From contig WTGP01000034.1 of assembly GCA_011523505.1 (NCBI GenBank), positions 204,680 through 268,679 on the forward strand: DNA of 64,000 nt. Direction: 5' to 3'. A program made the position numbers and the translations under genes. Position 1 is the stretch's first letter. Every line of letters starts with the position of its first letter. Origin of the DNA: Gammaproteobacteria bacterium (GTDB taxonomy: Bacteria > Pseudomonadota > Gammaproteobacteria > Steroidobacterales > Foliamicaceae). The notes under the pieces are model-generated. The model was not told the origin of the DNA and did no database searches. It saw only the letters and a list, made by a program, of their open reading frames with translations. Below are positions 27,772-36,020 of this stretch, in pieces.

Positions 27772-28122
27772 ATGGTTCTTACTCGTCATTTCAAAGAAAC
27801 GATCCTGGCGCGCCTGGAGCGCGACCCGGAGTTTCGCTGCGAGCTGCTGAAGGAGGGAATCGACTCGTTGCTTTCGGGCGATGTGGACACCGCGAAGGTC
27901 GTTCTTAGGGACTACATCAACGCTACGATCGGCTTTCCGGAATTGGGCAGGCAAACCCGCAAATCTCCCAAAAGCCTGATGCGCATGTTTGGCCCCAACG
28001 GGAATCCCCGCACCCAAAACCTGTTTGAGATCATTGGATGCCTTCAAAGGCACGAAGGAGTGCAATTCAGGGTCGAATCCGCTTCCGAAAGAGCGCGCGC
28101 GGACGCTGAAGTTAACGTTTAG
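27772..28122 (+). CDS. HigA-like antitoxin (HI1420-type, XRE-related)
   Basis: 116 residues. The C-terminal helix-turn-helix has KSPKSLMRMFGPNGNPRTQNL, characteristic of the addiction-module antidote partner of HI1419-type toxins. The N-terminal half (EGIDSLLSGDVDTAKVVLRDYINA) is the usual dimer and toxin-binding part. It follows the toxin gene by five bases, and an AGGAG ribosome-binding site lies ahead of its ATG. Expected to bind the inverted repeat at 27409-27430. Confidence 0.85.
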   Translation: MVLTRHFKETILARLERDPEFRCELLKEGIDSLLSGDVDTAKVVLRDYINATIGFPELGRQTRKSPKSLMRMFGPNGNPRTQNLFEIIGCLQRHEGVQFRVESASERARADAEVNV

Positions 28123-28204
28123 CCAACTGTGCATTCCAGACGAAGTCTGCCACTGATTCCAGAGCTAAGCTGCAGCCGTGGCCGGCGCCTGCCGGGGCGT
28201 GCGC

Positions 28205-28386
28205 TCAGTCGATGTTGCGGGCGAAGCGGAAGCCGAAGCCCGAGCCTGCGGTTGTCGCGAATATGGGCAGGCGTGTCGCCACCCTCAGCAGCCCGGGAAA
28301 ACCGGCCCAGGAGCCGCCCTTGATCACCCAGGTTCGGCAGGAGGGCCCGAGGTAGGGCGTTCCATCCCGGGGCGCGTCCGCGTGAC
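28205..28386 (-). pseudogene. 3' fragment of a SUMF1-domain gene (copy 1)
   Basis: Reading leftward, one frame encodes about 60 residues identical in plan to the end of the complete gene at 30908-31933: HADAPRDGTPYL, CRTWVIKGGSWAGFPGLL and GFGFRFARNID, then a stop. Homology stops abruptly at 28386, where the complete copy continues. No start codon context is present, so it is a remnant. It lies between the HigBA-like pair and hicBA. Confidence 0.8.
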
Positions 28387-28531
28387 TTCAGTCTGGCGAT
28401 TCGAAGGCCCTTGCTATTGGAGGCGTGATTTCCGCTGAAAGCGCCTGGCCAAGTAATACTCCTCAATTGCTGATACTGAGTTGTCGATATACTTTGGAAC
28501 CTAGGGCTTGCAGAGGGAATAGAAAACTGAG

Positions 28532-28741
28532 ATGGAATACACAGCTGTGATCAAGAAGAGCGGCGAATGGTGGATTGGCTGGATTGAGGAGGTTCCTGGC
28601 GTGAACTGCCAGGAACGCACGCGCGAGGAACTGCGCCTGAGTCTTGCGGAGACGCTTTCCGAGGCACTTGAGTTCAATCGGCAAGACGCACTGGCCGCTG
28701 CAGGCGATGACTATTTCGAGGAGAAGGTTGCTATCGCATGA
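28532..28741 (+). CDS. hicB: HicB-type antitoxin
   Basis: 69 residues of the short HicB form: EYTAVIKKSGEWWIGWIEEVPGVNCQERTREELRLSL, the usual partial RNase H-like fold, then a short tail without a clear DNA-binding domain. It overlaps hicA by four bases (ATGA). Here the antitoxin gene comes first, which occurs in one of the two hic arrangements. It should sequester HicA and help repress the operon. It lies between two SUMF1 fragments. Confidence 0.9.
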   Translation: MEYTAVIKKSGEWWIGWIEEVPGVNCQERTREELRLSLAETLSEALEFNRQDALAAAGDDYFEEKVAIA

Positions 28742-28926
28742 AGCGAGTTGAGCTGTTGAAGCTCCTTCGCCAACAGGGCTGCGAAAGGATTCGAGAGGGA
28801 AGACGCCATTCATGGTGGCGGGACAGCAAAGGCGAACGCCGGTCAGCGATTCCGCGGCATAGGGAAATCGACAATTTCCTGGCAAAAAAGATATGCAAGG
28901 ATCTCGGTGTCGAGCCGTTCAAGTAA
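28738..28926 (+). CDS. hicA: HicA-type mRNA interferase toxin
   Basis: 62 residues. The double-stranded-RNA-binding-like fold with the catalytic His is visible: LLKLLRQQGCERIREGRRHSWW, then IPRHREIDNFLAKKICKDLG. HicA cuts mRNA when free. Coupled to hicB by an ATGA overlap. The likely active-site His is in GRRHSWW. The module looks complete. Confidence 0.92.
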   Translation: MKRVELLKLLRQQGCERIREGRRHSWWRDSKGERRSAIPRHREIDNFLAKKICKDLGVEPFK

Positions 28927-28988
28927 GCTGATCCCAGAGCAAAACTGACGCCCCGGGTCCTGGCACCGGCGGATGCCAGCGCGCGTCC

Positions 28989-29321
28989 TCAGTCGGCGTT
29001 GCGCGCGACGCGGAAGCCGAAGCCCGAGCCGGCCGTTGTTGCGAATATGGGCAGGCGGGTCGCCACCCTCAGCAAGCCGGGAAAACCGGCCCAGGAGCCG
29101 CCCTTGACCACCCAGGTTCGGCAGGAGGGCTCGAGGTAGGGCGTTCCATCCCGGGGCGCGTCCGCGTGACCCAGCGCGTAGCAGTCGGCCGTCAGTTCCG
29201 AAACATTGCCCGCAACGTCGTAGAGGCCGAAGGCGTTCGGCTCGAAGCTGGCGACGGGCGCCGTGAAGGCATAGCCATCGTCGCAGTCCGCGAACTGATC
29301 GTAGGGAATGTCCGCGGCCAT
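28989..29321 (-). pseudogene. 3' fragment of a SUMF1-domain gene (copy 2)
   Basis: An open frame of 110 codons matches the last third of the complete gene at 30908-31933, from AADIPYDQFADCDDG to the stop (ending FGFRVARNAD). By eye the DNA is about 94-95% identical over 335 bases, with mostly synonymous differences. Its left partner starts two bases after the stop of a glutathione transferase gene on the same strand, and the upstream two thirds of the SUMF1 gene are absent. It could be translated from ATG 29321, but lacks the start of the domain, so it is called a fragment. Confidence 0.78.
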
Positions 29322-29323
29322 TT

Positions 29324-30022
29324 CTACTGTCCCTGTTCCAGTTGTGTCTTACCGAAGAACGCTTCGCGAGTCTCATCCGACGGGTCGCCGATCACTTCAT
29401 GTTCATTCAGTAGGGCACATCCGCGTTGAACTGCTGGTCGATCAGACAAGGTGTTGTACCAGCGCTCTACATTCGGAAACTGAGTGATGTCAATTTCGTG
29501 CAGCCAGCGTACGTGGACCCACGGATAGATCGCGACATCGGCGATAGAGTAGTCGCCAGCAATATATGGCACATCCGCAAGCCGTTTATCCATGACTTTG
29601 TACAATCGAAGTGTTTCGTTTTGATAGCGATCTATCGCATAGGGAATCTTCTCAGGCGCATAGCCAAGAAAGTGCCCACACTGACCAAACATGGGCCCAA
29701 CGCTCGCCATCTGAAACATTAACCACTGCAGGACTTCGATGCGCAATCGAGGGGATGACGGCAAGAGCTGCCCAGTCTTGTCGGCAAGGTAGATCAGTAT
29801 CGCCCCGGATTCGAAAAGCGAGAAATGGGGGCCACCGGTTCCGTCGGCGTGGTCGACGATCGCTGGAATCTTGTTGTTGGGGCTAATCGTCAGAAAATCC
29901 TTTGCGAACTGCTCACCCTTAAGGATATTGACAGGGATTGTGGTGTACTCGAGTCCAACTTCCTCAAGCATGATCGCCACCTTTTGCCCATTTGGTGTTG
30001 GCCAGAAATAGAAGTCAATCAT
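29324..30022 (-). CDS. Glutathione S-transferase family protein (YfcG/YghU-like)
   Basis: 232 residues. The thioredoxin-like N-terminal domain starts MIDFYFWPTPNGQKVAIMLEE, then SPNNKIPAIVDH and SLFESGAILIYLADK, the glutathione-contacting region. The C-terminal helical domain has SIADVAIYPWV, the conserved hydrophobic staple. The Thr/Asn active-site pair in PTPNG resembles the YfcG type, which has disulfide-reductase activity. Its start ATG follows directly the stop codon of the second transferase gene, so the two form one unit. GC content is lower than that of the metabolic regions. Confidence 0.88.
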   Translation of the reverse strand: MIDFYFWPTPNGQKVAIMLEEVGLEYTTIPVNILKGEQFAKDFLTISPNNKIPAIVDHADGTGGPHFSLFESGAILIYLADKTGQLLPSSPRLRIEVLQWLMFQMASVGPMFGQCGHFLGYAPEKIPYAIDRYQNETLRLYKVMDKRLADVPYIAGDYSIADVAIYPWVHVRWLHEIDITQFPNVERWYNTLSDRPAVQRGCALLNEHEVIGDPSDETREAFFGKTQLEQGQ

Positions 30023-30739
30023 CTACCGGTTTTTTCTTATGTCGAGTACGGCCTGGACATGGCGTTGGTGGTTCTCCGGTGACATTTCGCCGTCATAATC
30101 GATATTCAGGTGTGTTTGCACCGATGGGCGTTGGATGACCGCGTCGTACCAATCGCTCAGCGCAGGTCGTCCGTCGCGCCACCGGTACCTCGGGTGCAAG
30201 AGGTCTTCGGTGCTTCCTTCTTCGCCAAGGTAACTGACACCTTGCAGCAAGCCGGCCGAACCGATATCGAAGTCCGGGTTTGTTGCCGCCCAACGTTCGG
30301 CTTCGTCCAATGTCGCTACGATCTTGGGCCACACCCATTCGTACAGTGTTCGGCGACGTGCTTCTTCCGGTAACCACGCTTCCATGCTCAGTTGCACAGC
30401 GCATTCGAATAGCGTGTCGCCGAGCGCAAGGCGACGTAGCGCATCCCAACGCTTCGCTCCGTCTGGGGGATAAAGCCTGTTCGTGACGCGTTGCGCGTCG
30501 AGAAATTCGACAATGGTTTGACTACCGTACAGGACGGTACCATCCTCCAGTGCCAAACAAGGTACCTTCCCCAGCGGAGCGAGTTTGCTCATGTCGTACT
30601 GACCGGTGACGAATCGTCCATTGAGGTCGCGGAATGGAAAAGTGGGCACTCGGGTGAGTGTCTCCCAAAGTCCCGCCTCGTGCGCTACGACTAAAGTCTT
30701 GTGCACGAAACTGTGGAACGGCGAGTAGAAAAGTCTCAT
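30023..30739 (-). CDS. Glutathione S-transferase family protein
   Basis: 238 residues. N-terminal thioredoxin-like domain: MRLFYSPFHSFVHKTLVVAHEAGLW, with GKVPCLALEDG and LYGSQTIVEFLD, the usual cis-Pro loop and the Ser-containing glutathione contact. The helical domain contains LGDTLFECAVQLS and ends in PSVQTH. Stop and next start are adjacent (TAGATG), so it is coupled with the second transferase. The pair is inserted between two copies of the SUMF1 3' end. Substrate unknown. Confidence 0.85.
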   Translation of the reverse strand: MRLFYSPFHSFVHKTLVVAHEAGLWETLTRVPTFPFRDLNGRFVTGQYDMSKLAPLGKVPCLALEDGTVLYGSQTIVEFLDAQRVTNRLYPPDGAKRWDALRRLALGDTLFECAVQLSMEAWLPEEARRRTLYEWVWPKIVATLDEAERWAATNPDFDIGSAGLLQGVSYLGEEGSTEDLLHPRYRWRDGRPALSDWYDAVIQRPSVQTHLNIDYDGEMSPENHQRHVQAVLDIRKNR

Positions 30740-30907
30740 GTTTGTGGTGGCATGGGATTAATGTCGGCGATCACTCTTGGGCGTCTGCTGGGAGACAGGA
30801 TATGGAAATGGTCGCGCGCAACGACATTACACGAACATTTTCCAAAGACGCTGACGCTCCCGGGTCAAGTCATAGTTGGCCATCCTGGCGCCGGCCGGTG
30901 CGCGCCC

Positions 30908-31933
30908 TCAGTCGACGTCGCGGGCCACGCGGAAGCCGAAGCCCGAGCCGGCCGTTGTCGCGAATATGGGCAGGCGGGTCGCCACCCTCAGTAAGCCGGG
31001 AAAACCGGCCCACGATCCGCCCTTGACCACCCACGTCCGGCAGGAGGGCTCGAGGTAGGGCGTTCCGTCCCGGGGCGCGTCCGCGTGACCCAGCGCGTAG
31101 CAGTCGGCCGTCAGTTCCGAAACGTTGCCCGCGACGTCGTAGAGGCCGAAGGCGTTGGGCTCGAAGCTGGCGACGGGCGCCGTGAAGGCATACCCGTCGT
31201 CGCAGTCCGCGAACTGATCGTAGGGAATGTCCGCGGCCACTTCGGCGAACGACCGGTCGGCGCCGTTCTGAAATGCGCAGGCCTGCGTCCAGTCTTCGCC
31301 CCAGAAGGCGGCAAACTTCGAATTCGCCCGCGCGGCATATTCCCATTCCGCTTCGCTGGGCAGGCGGTATGCGTGTCCCGTCCTGACGCTCAACCAATCC
31401 AGGTAGGCCAGTATCTCGGCGCGCCGCAGGCACGGCGCCGGATGGTCGTCGGAATCGCCGATACTGTTATCGCGCCAGGTGAACTCCGGCTGCATCTGCC
31501 AGCCCCAATCGGTGAGGTGAGAACAGCCTTTCATTGTCGTAAAGCCCGTCTCGTCCACGAATTCCGCAAACTGGGCCCGCGTGACTTCGGTACGGCCGAT
31601 GGCATAGGAGTGCGCAATCGTGATCGCGGCGACCGGCTGCTCATTGGCCGCCAGGGCTTCGGGCATGCCCCAGGCCAGCCCCTCGGCGTCTTCCGCACCC
31701 ATGACGAACGAGCCGCCCGCCGGAATAACGACCAGCTCGGGGCAGGATTCGCAGTCCCTGACTATGACGGGCTCCGCCGATGCGGATGCGGCGTTCAGCA
31801 ACATGTACGCGAAGACCGCAAACCCCAGCCTTGTGGGGCGGTTTACCGGAGCGATATTAAGGGTTGCCAAGGACACGGAGCTCGTTGCAGGCGAATATTC
31901 TAGACTTCGTGTCGGGAGGCAAGGATGGCGCAC
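30908..31933 (-). CDS. Exported SUMF1/FGE-sulfatase domain protein, complete copy
   Basis: 341 residues as an open frame; the first 26-30 may be untranslated because a more usual export signal (GFAVFAYMLLNAASASAE) begins near residue 33. The SUMF1 fold marks are SFVMGAEDAEGLAWGMPEA, then YAIGRTEVTRAQFAEFV, RLPSEAEWEYAARA, FGLYDVAGNVSELTAD and VVKGGSWAGFP to GFGFRVARD. In true formylglycine-generating enzymes two Cys lie just after GGS; here that segment is AGFPGLLRV, with no Cys, so the protein probably binds ligand or acts as an adaptor rather than oxidising Cys. Two truncated 3' copies occur at 28205 and 28989. Confidence 0.88.
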   Translation of the reverse strand: MRHPCLPTRSLEYSPATSSVSLATLNIAPVNRPTRLGFAVFAYMLLNAASASAEPVIVRDCESCPELVVIPAGGSFVMGAEDAEGLAWGMPEALAANEQPVAAITIAHSYAIGRTEVTRAQFAEFVDETGFTTMKGCSHLTDWGWQMQPEFTWRDNSIGDSDDHPAPCLRRAEILAYLDWLSVRTGHAYRLPSEAEWEYAARANSKFAAFWGEDWTQACAFQNGADRSFAEVAADIPYDQFADCDDGYAFTAPVASFEPNAFGLYDVAGNVSELTADCYALGHADAPRDGTPYLEPSCRTWVVKGGSWAGFPGLLRVATRLPIFATTAGSGFGFRVARDVD

Positions 31934-31957
31934 CCTGCTTTGCGAGCGGGATACAAG

Positions 31958-32044
31958 GTGAGTTGGCCTGACCGGTCTCTCGATGAGCTATCGTCCCTAG
32001 AATATAAGGCCCGATGGGCCGAACGAAGGTCAGAAATTTGCTAA
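31958..32044 (+). mobile_element. C-terminal remnant of an IS3-type transposase, plus strand
   Basis: Codons 31958-32044 read SWPDRSLDELSSLEYKARWAERRSEIC and a stop. This matches, by DNA and protein, the C-terminus of the transposase remnant on the minus strand near 37430-37490, where the same part reads PRWSLNELSPPEFKARWAERRSKYA. In IS3-family integrases this is the tail after the final catalytic Glu. The two remnants are in inverse orientation and frame a 5.4-kb low-GC segment. Confidence 0.75.
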
Positions 32045-32074
32045 CGATCTGCCCCAGAAAATGGAGACCTCTCA

Positions 32075-33109
32075 ATGCCTAACATAACAATTGCGAAGCT
32101 GCTCGAAGGCAAGGAAGCGTGTTCGGCATGCTCAAATCATGCAGGAATAGCCTTAGTGGGACTGATTTCTTGTATTGCAGCTGGCGCCATGAATGCAGCC
32201 CCAAAGTTCTTTCCACCTCTTTTCTATGTTGTTCTAGGACTTAGTTCGTTCCCAATTGCAGTTTCCAGGATAAGTATTGATAAAGCCGCTGACAGAATCC
32301 GAACGAGCTTGGCAGAAGGGAATGCTTCACTCGACGACGCAGTCGAAAGCACGGAAATCCCTTTCTTGCAACGCCCTTATGCTCATTTTGCCTTGTGTTT
32401 TTACGCGGTGTTCGTGTCCGGTTTTGTAGTCTATTGTGGCATTTGGCTTCCCATTCTTGACACGAATGACGGAGTCACCAAATTGGTGGTTCTAATCGTT
32501 ATAGGAGCAGTCTCGCTAGCAAGCCTGTATTCTCTTTGGCGCCAGCATCGTCATCACGTGACAGAAATTAATCCTGTGACATTAGATGAAGAGCCGGCTT
32601 CCGTAGCGAGCATCAATCAGGAGTCCGAGTCACTGAGTATTTCGACTTATGATCGACTCTTGGAAATGAATGCAAGCAATGTTCGGCGTATTAACATGGT
32701 TGGAGCGGTATATGTTGCGCAAATCACATGTATAGGAGCGGGAGCCCTTATATCCGTTTCGCCGATGTACCAAGCCATTGCTTTTACTATTATTTGCCTA
32801 GGAAGCTTTTATCTCGCATTATTGCGATTGGGCTATTCTTTTTCGAGTCAACGCATTCTTAAAGCGGTCGACGCGGGGAGTCTCCTTCACACAGACTCGC
32901 CGCATCAACAATACTTGCTGCCTAACACGTTACGGGCACCTAAACTTTTTTTGCTTAGCATTGGTGTTCCACCCTTTTCCATACTTCTAGGAGCTCTCGA
33001 CTCGCTAATCGGATTCTCAATCCTTTTGTTCGTGCCGATACTCTTATTCCTACTTTGGGGCGGGGCATTTCTTTGTTTCATTTCGAAACTATTTCGGTAT
33101 CCCCTCTAG
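32075..33109 (+). CDS. Multi-pass membrane protein of unknown function
   Basis: 344 residues with about six hydrophobic segments, arranged as two similar halves: a pair near residues 20-60, a pair near 100-150, then GAVYVAQITCIGAGALISV, IAFTIICLGSFYLALLR and a final pair near 300-335. The central loop is soluble. Codon use and GC are visibly lower than in the metabolic regions, which suggests recent transfer. No enzyme motif is recognised. It lies inside the segment bounded by the transposase remnants, next to but opposite in strand from the methyltransferase operon. Membrane proteins are common effectors in defence operons, but nothing here proves that. Confidence 0.75.
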   Translation: MPNITIAKLLEGKEACSACSNHAGIALVGLISCIAAGAMNAAPKFFPPLFYVVLGLSSFPIAVSRISIDKAADRIRTSLAEGNASLDDAVESTEIPFLQRPYAHFALCFYAVFVSGFVVYCGIWLPILDTNDGVTKLVVLIVIGAVSLASLYSLWRQHRHHVTEINPVTLDEEPASVASINQESESLSISTYDRLLEMNASNVRRINMVGAVYVAQITCIGAGALISVSPMYQAIAFTIICLGSFYLALLRLGYSFSSQRILKAVDAGSLLHTDSPHQQYLLPNTLRAPKLFLLSIGVPPFSILLGALDSLIGFSILLFVPILLFLLWGGAFLCFISKLFRYPL

Positions 33110-33308
33110 GCGGGAAGTAATGGCAGGCTGCCAAATGCCGGCAGGGTCGAGTCTGAGCAACTCTGTAGAGGTGGGTATATTGAAGAGATTGGGGAAAACG
33201 ACCCTGAATTAATGGCTTTTCCATCTAGGTTTGATGCTTGCCGGAAGCAGAAGACTATACCGAACTAAACTTGATGCAGGCTCCACCGGACCTCCAATGG
33301 ATGTGGGC

Positions 33309-33575
33309 TTACTTTGGTGCAGGCGAGACGATGCGGAACTGACAAAAAGTGTTCGCGCCGGCTCGAGGACTAATGGGGGTGAGTAGTTCCACACCTGCTT
33401 CATCCTGAAATAATTGGGTACCAAGAGCACTGCGTACAGACTGTAGCGGATTAGTGAGTCCCATCCCTTGACGAATAGCGCCTAATCGAATGTCAACCAC
33501 CTCACGACCAGCAGCCCTCGCCGGCGCTATGTAGTTATTGATGACGTACCTTCGGATTCGTTCAGCTGTGGTCAC
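33309..33575 (-). CDS. Small probable winged-helix or DNA-binding protein
   Basis: 88 residues from GTG 33575, which has AGGAGG eight bases upstream, so it is very likely translated. The sequence TAERIRRYVINNYIAPARAAGREVVDIRLG, then GAIRQGMGLTNPLQSVRSALG, resembles small helix-turn-helix proteins that pair with nuclease genes. I cannot name the family. It lies 76 bases after the DUF262 gene and on the same strand, so it is probably the last gene of the operon. Regulator or accessory protein are both possible. Confidence 0.7.
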   Translation of the reverse strand: MTTAERIRRYVINNYIAPARAAGREVVDIRLGAIRQGMGLTNPLQSVRSALGTQLFQDEAGVELLTPISPRAGANTFCQFRIVSPAPK

Positions 33576-33651
33576 AATTGGTTCCTCCTAACAAAGCTCA
33601 TTTGAGCCGCTCTTCCGTTTCCTTGTCTGAAAAGATGTGTGAAGTTCTTGT

Positions 33652-34827
33652 TTACGACTCCTCGGGATTCTGTCTAATTCGCTCTTCATATTCCCGATCC
33701 CCCTCTAATTTGCCATCCTGGAGCCATTGATCGAGGCTCCTGTTCAGAATCTCATGCCGTCGTGTGAGCGCAGGCTTTTCAACCGCCGCCTGCGTTAGGT
33801 GGCGCTGAAACTCTACGAGGTGCTGATATTCCGGATCCACTTTGAATGACTTCATCTTCTCGACTTGCGATTTGAGGCGCTCCGCGAATTCTTTCGCAAA
33901 TTTCCAGAAAACTTCTGCTTGCAGGTCACCGTTGGGCACCTTCCGGCCCCACGCCAACAGGACCAGGCTGACCGTAACAGCGCGGTTTCGGAGATAGTCT
34001 GATGCATTTTCCACCCCGTCATTGATCGCATCGAGCGTGTCTCTCACCTTTCCAATCAATGGATCTGCCGGATCGATATCTTCGTATTGCTTCAAGAACC
34101 TCTGAAGGTCAAAATGACGAGCCCGCGTAAACTCACCTAGTTCTGAGAACGTGAATATCTGCAGCAATACCTGAGCTGCCGTCAGTTCTTTCGCATACCG
34201 GCGGGTTGGAATTTTGACCGACTCAAAGAATGGGTGTTTCCCGATTTCGTCATCCGCGAAAACGATGTTGCGCATCGTACCTACCATCGCATGCAGTTTC
34301 TCCCCTGCATTGATGAGAGTACCAAGGTTTAGTCTTAGGAATTGGAGATTGAACTCTTCCTCGTCTCTCGTCCCTGAAAGGTATACAGTTGTGACTTTAT
34401 ACTCGAGAAGCGCCTTCTTGGCCTTCTTGGACAGATCGTGCAGACGAGACTTCTCATCATTTACGAAACGCTCGATCTCCTGATACGTATGCCCGTTCAA
34501 AGGATCGAAATCAGTCGCGAGCCCGCTCGATATCTCGTTTTCAATGCGCAATGGAAATCCATTGTCGCGTTCGTCTGACGGGTTTTCGGCAAAGAAAGAC
34601 ATAATGGCGTTTAGTCGCTGCCGCCCGTCTATGCACTCTAGCGTGCCATCTTCCTTTCGGTAAAAGTACACGGACGCGATATCGAATCGTCTAAGTATCG
34701 AGTCGATCAGGCGCTGCTTCTGATCGCGCGACCAGATATCCGGTTCTCGCTGATACCGCGGAAACTCGATTTCCAGGAAATCACGCTGCAGATCCTTAAT
34801 AAACAGTGATGTAGTTTCTCTCTCCAT
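33652..34827 (-). CDS. DUF262 (ParB/Srx-like) domain protein
   Basis: 391 residues. The N-terminal domain has YQREPDIWSRDQKQRLIDSIL, FYRKEDGTLECIDGRQRLNAI and, later, EFNLQFLRLNLG. The DGRQR motif (residues 67-71) is the DUF262 signature; it is thought to bind and hydrolyse nucleotide in GmrS- and SspE-type proteins. The C-terminal half (about 200-391) is helical and lacks the HNH-like DUF1524 nuclease usually fused to it. It starts eight bases after the stop of the SIR2-like gene (ribosome-binding site GAGGA), so it is cotranscribed and coupled. Confidence 0.85.
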   Translation of the reverse strand: MERETTSLFIKDLQRDFLEIEFPRYQREPDIWSRDQKQRLIDSILRRFDIASVYFYRKEDGTLECIDGRQRLNAIMSFFAENPSDERDNGFPLRIENEISSGLATDFDPLNGHTYQEIERFVNDEKSRLHDLSKKAKKALLEYKVTTVYLSGTRDEEEFNLQFLRLNLGTLINAGEKLHAMVGTMRNIVFADDEIGKHPFFESVKIPTRRYAKELTAAQVLLQIFTFSELGEFTRARHFDLQRFLKQYEDIDPADPLIGKVRDTLDAINDGVENASDYLRNRAVTVSLVLLAWGRKVPNGDLQAEVFWKFAKEFAERLKSQVEKMKSFKVDPEYQHLVEFQRHLTQAAVEKPALTRRHEILNRSLDQWLQDGKLEGDREYEERIRQNPEES

Positions 34828-34835
34828 CTATATCC

Positions 34836-35975
34836 TCACGCTATCGCGTCAGTGAATTTCCGAAACACGCCAGACTTCGTGGACAGATCACCTACATCGG
34901 TCACAAGCCGTTCACACATCATTTTCAACCAGAACGAAAACGGATTCGTTATCGATTGCTGAGCCTTATCGTTTGCTTGCGACTGCAGATCCTCGGGCAA
35001 ATTGTTGTAGCGACGAGGTCCAGAACCCAGCAGTTCCCCTACGAGCTGATCGCCAATCTTCGGCAACTCCGGTAACCACCGTACCTCTAGATACGGAAAA
35101 AGGTTTCGGATTCGTTCCACCGTAGGACGTGTTGCAATCACCTCGATTGCATACGGCTGTGCCGATGCATGAGTGTGCCGTGTCGAGAACAGCAACGACA
35201 ATAGGTCCCAATCATTGGGACCAAGATTGCAGCCGATGATTCGCACGACATCGCAATCGAGTAGTTCCCTCGCGCGACCCCAAATTAAGTTGAAGGGATA
35301 GTCATTCTTCGGTTTCTTTATCCCAGGAGGGATCCAAACGCCATCGCCGTGTCGTAGTTTTATCTCGATGGGCCAATTACGCGACCAACCAAACGACCCG
35401 TGCATTTTGAGAACGGTAATATGTCGGCCCGTTCCGTCGACGCGACTGGGCGCAATCCCGTAATCCACTTTTCGACCAAGGTCCTTCACGATGGCATGTT
35501 CCAAGAGAATGTCGTAGTTCAGCGTCAAAAATCCTTGAAGCTGCTCACTGTTGCCAGCAACCTCGTGCATATCTACGAGCGCCGCGTACAGCCTTGACCT
35601 GGATTTCCCCAGCTCGTTCTCAACGTCTTTCAGTCGGGCCCTAAGAACATAGGAAAATACGTCCCGTAGATCGTCAGCAAAGTCTCGGTACTCGCTTGCA
35701 GGAGTATCTTCGAGAAAGGTGATCATCTGTTCAATGTCAAGATTCTCCTGTGAGATCATCGCCGTATTGACTAGACGGCGTATGCCCGCGTGATCCTCAT
35801 ATTTCTCAATTACCCTGAGATGGACCTGATCAGAAATCGTTCGAGAGAGTCCGTCCATCGTGATGTTGTGCCGACTCCCCGAGTGAGAGATACAACCCTG
35901 TGTCGCACCCGACCCCAAGAGGTACACTACCCGACAGCTATCGCTCCCGTCGGCTCCTGTCCGTTCTCGCGCCAC
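34836..35975 (-). CDS. SIR2-like (SIR2_2 type) protein, probable NAD-consuming or NAD-binding effector
   Basis: 379 residues from GTG 35975, with GGAG six bases upstream. Rossmann-type marks are VVYLLGSGATQG (residues 17-27), TLNYDILLEHAI (151-162), LKMHGSFGW (189-197, with the catalytic His position) and VRIIGCNLGPNDWDLL (244-259). This is the layout of SIR2 domains found in antiphage proteins such as ThsA and DSR. The C-terminal third is helical and not assigned. It lies between a DNA methyltransferase gene and a DUF262 gene in one operon. Depletion of NAD on sensing infection is the known behaviour of the group, assigned here by inference. Confidence 0.82.
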   Translation of the reverse strand: MARERTGADGSDSCRVVYLLGSGATQGCISHSGSRHNITMDGLSRTISDQVHLRVIEKYEDHAGIRRLVNTAMISQENLDIEQMITFLEDTPASEYRDFADDLRDVFSYVLRARLKDVENELGKSRSRLYAALVDMHEVAGNSEQLQGFLTLNYDILLEHAIVKDLGRKVDYGIAPSRVDGTGRHITVLKMHGSFGWSRNWPIEIKLRHGDGVWIPPGIKKPKNDYPFNLIWGRARELLDCDVVRIIGCNLGPNDWDLLSLLFSTRHTHASAQPYAIEVIATRPTVERIRNLFPYLEVRWLPELPKIGDQLVGELLGSGPRRYNNLPEDLQSQANDKAQQSITNPFSFWLKMMCERLVTDVGDLSTKSGVFRKFTDAIA

Positions 35976-36020
35976 GTAAGTCTCCGTATTATTGTTCTGT
36001 CAATGCCCCAGGCACATGCT

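Noticed and set aside
28205..31240. Diversity-generating retroelement, because SUMF1-type C-termini are frequent targets and copies of the 3' end are repeated
   Set aside because: Differences between the copies are mostly synonymous and not concentrated at template adenines, and no reverse transcriptase gene is nearby.
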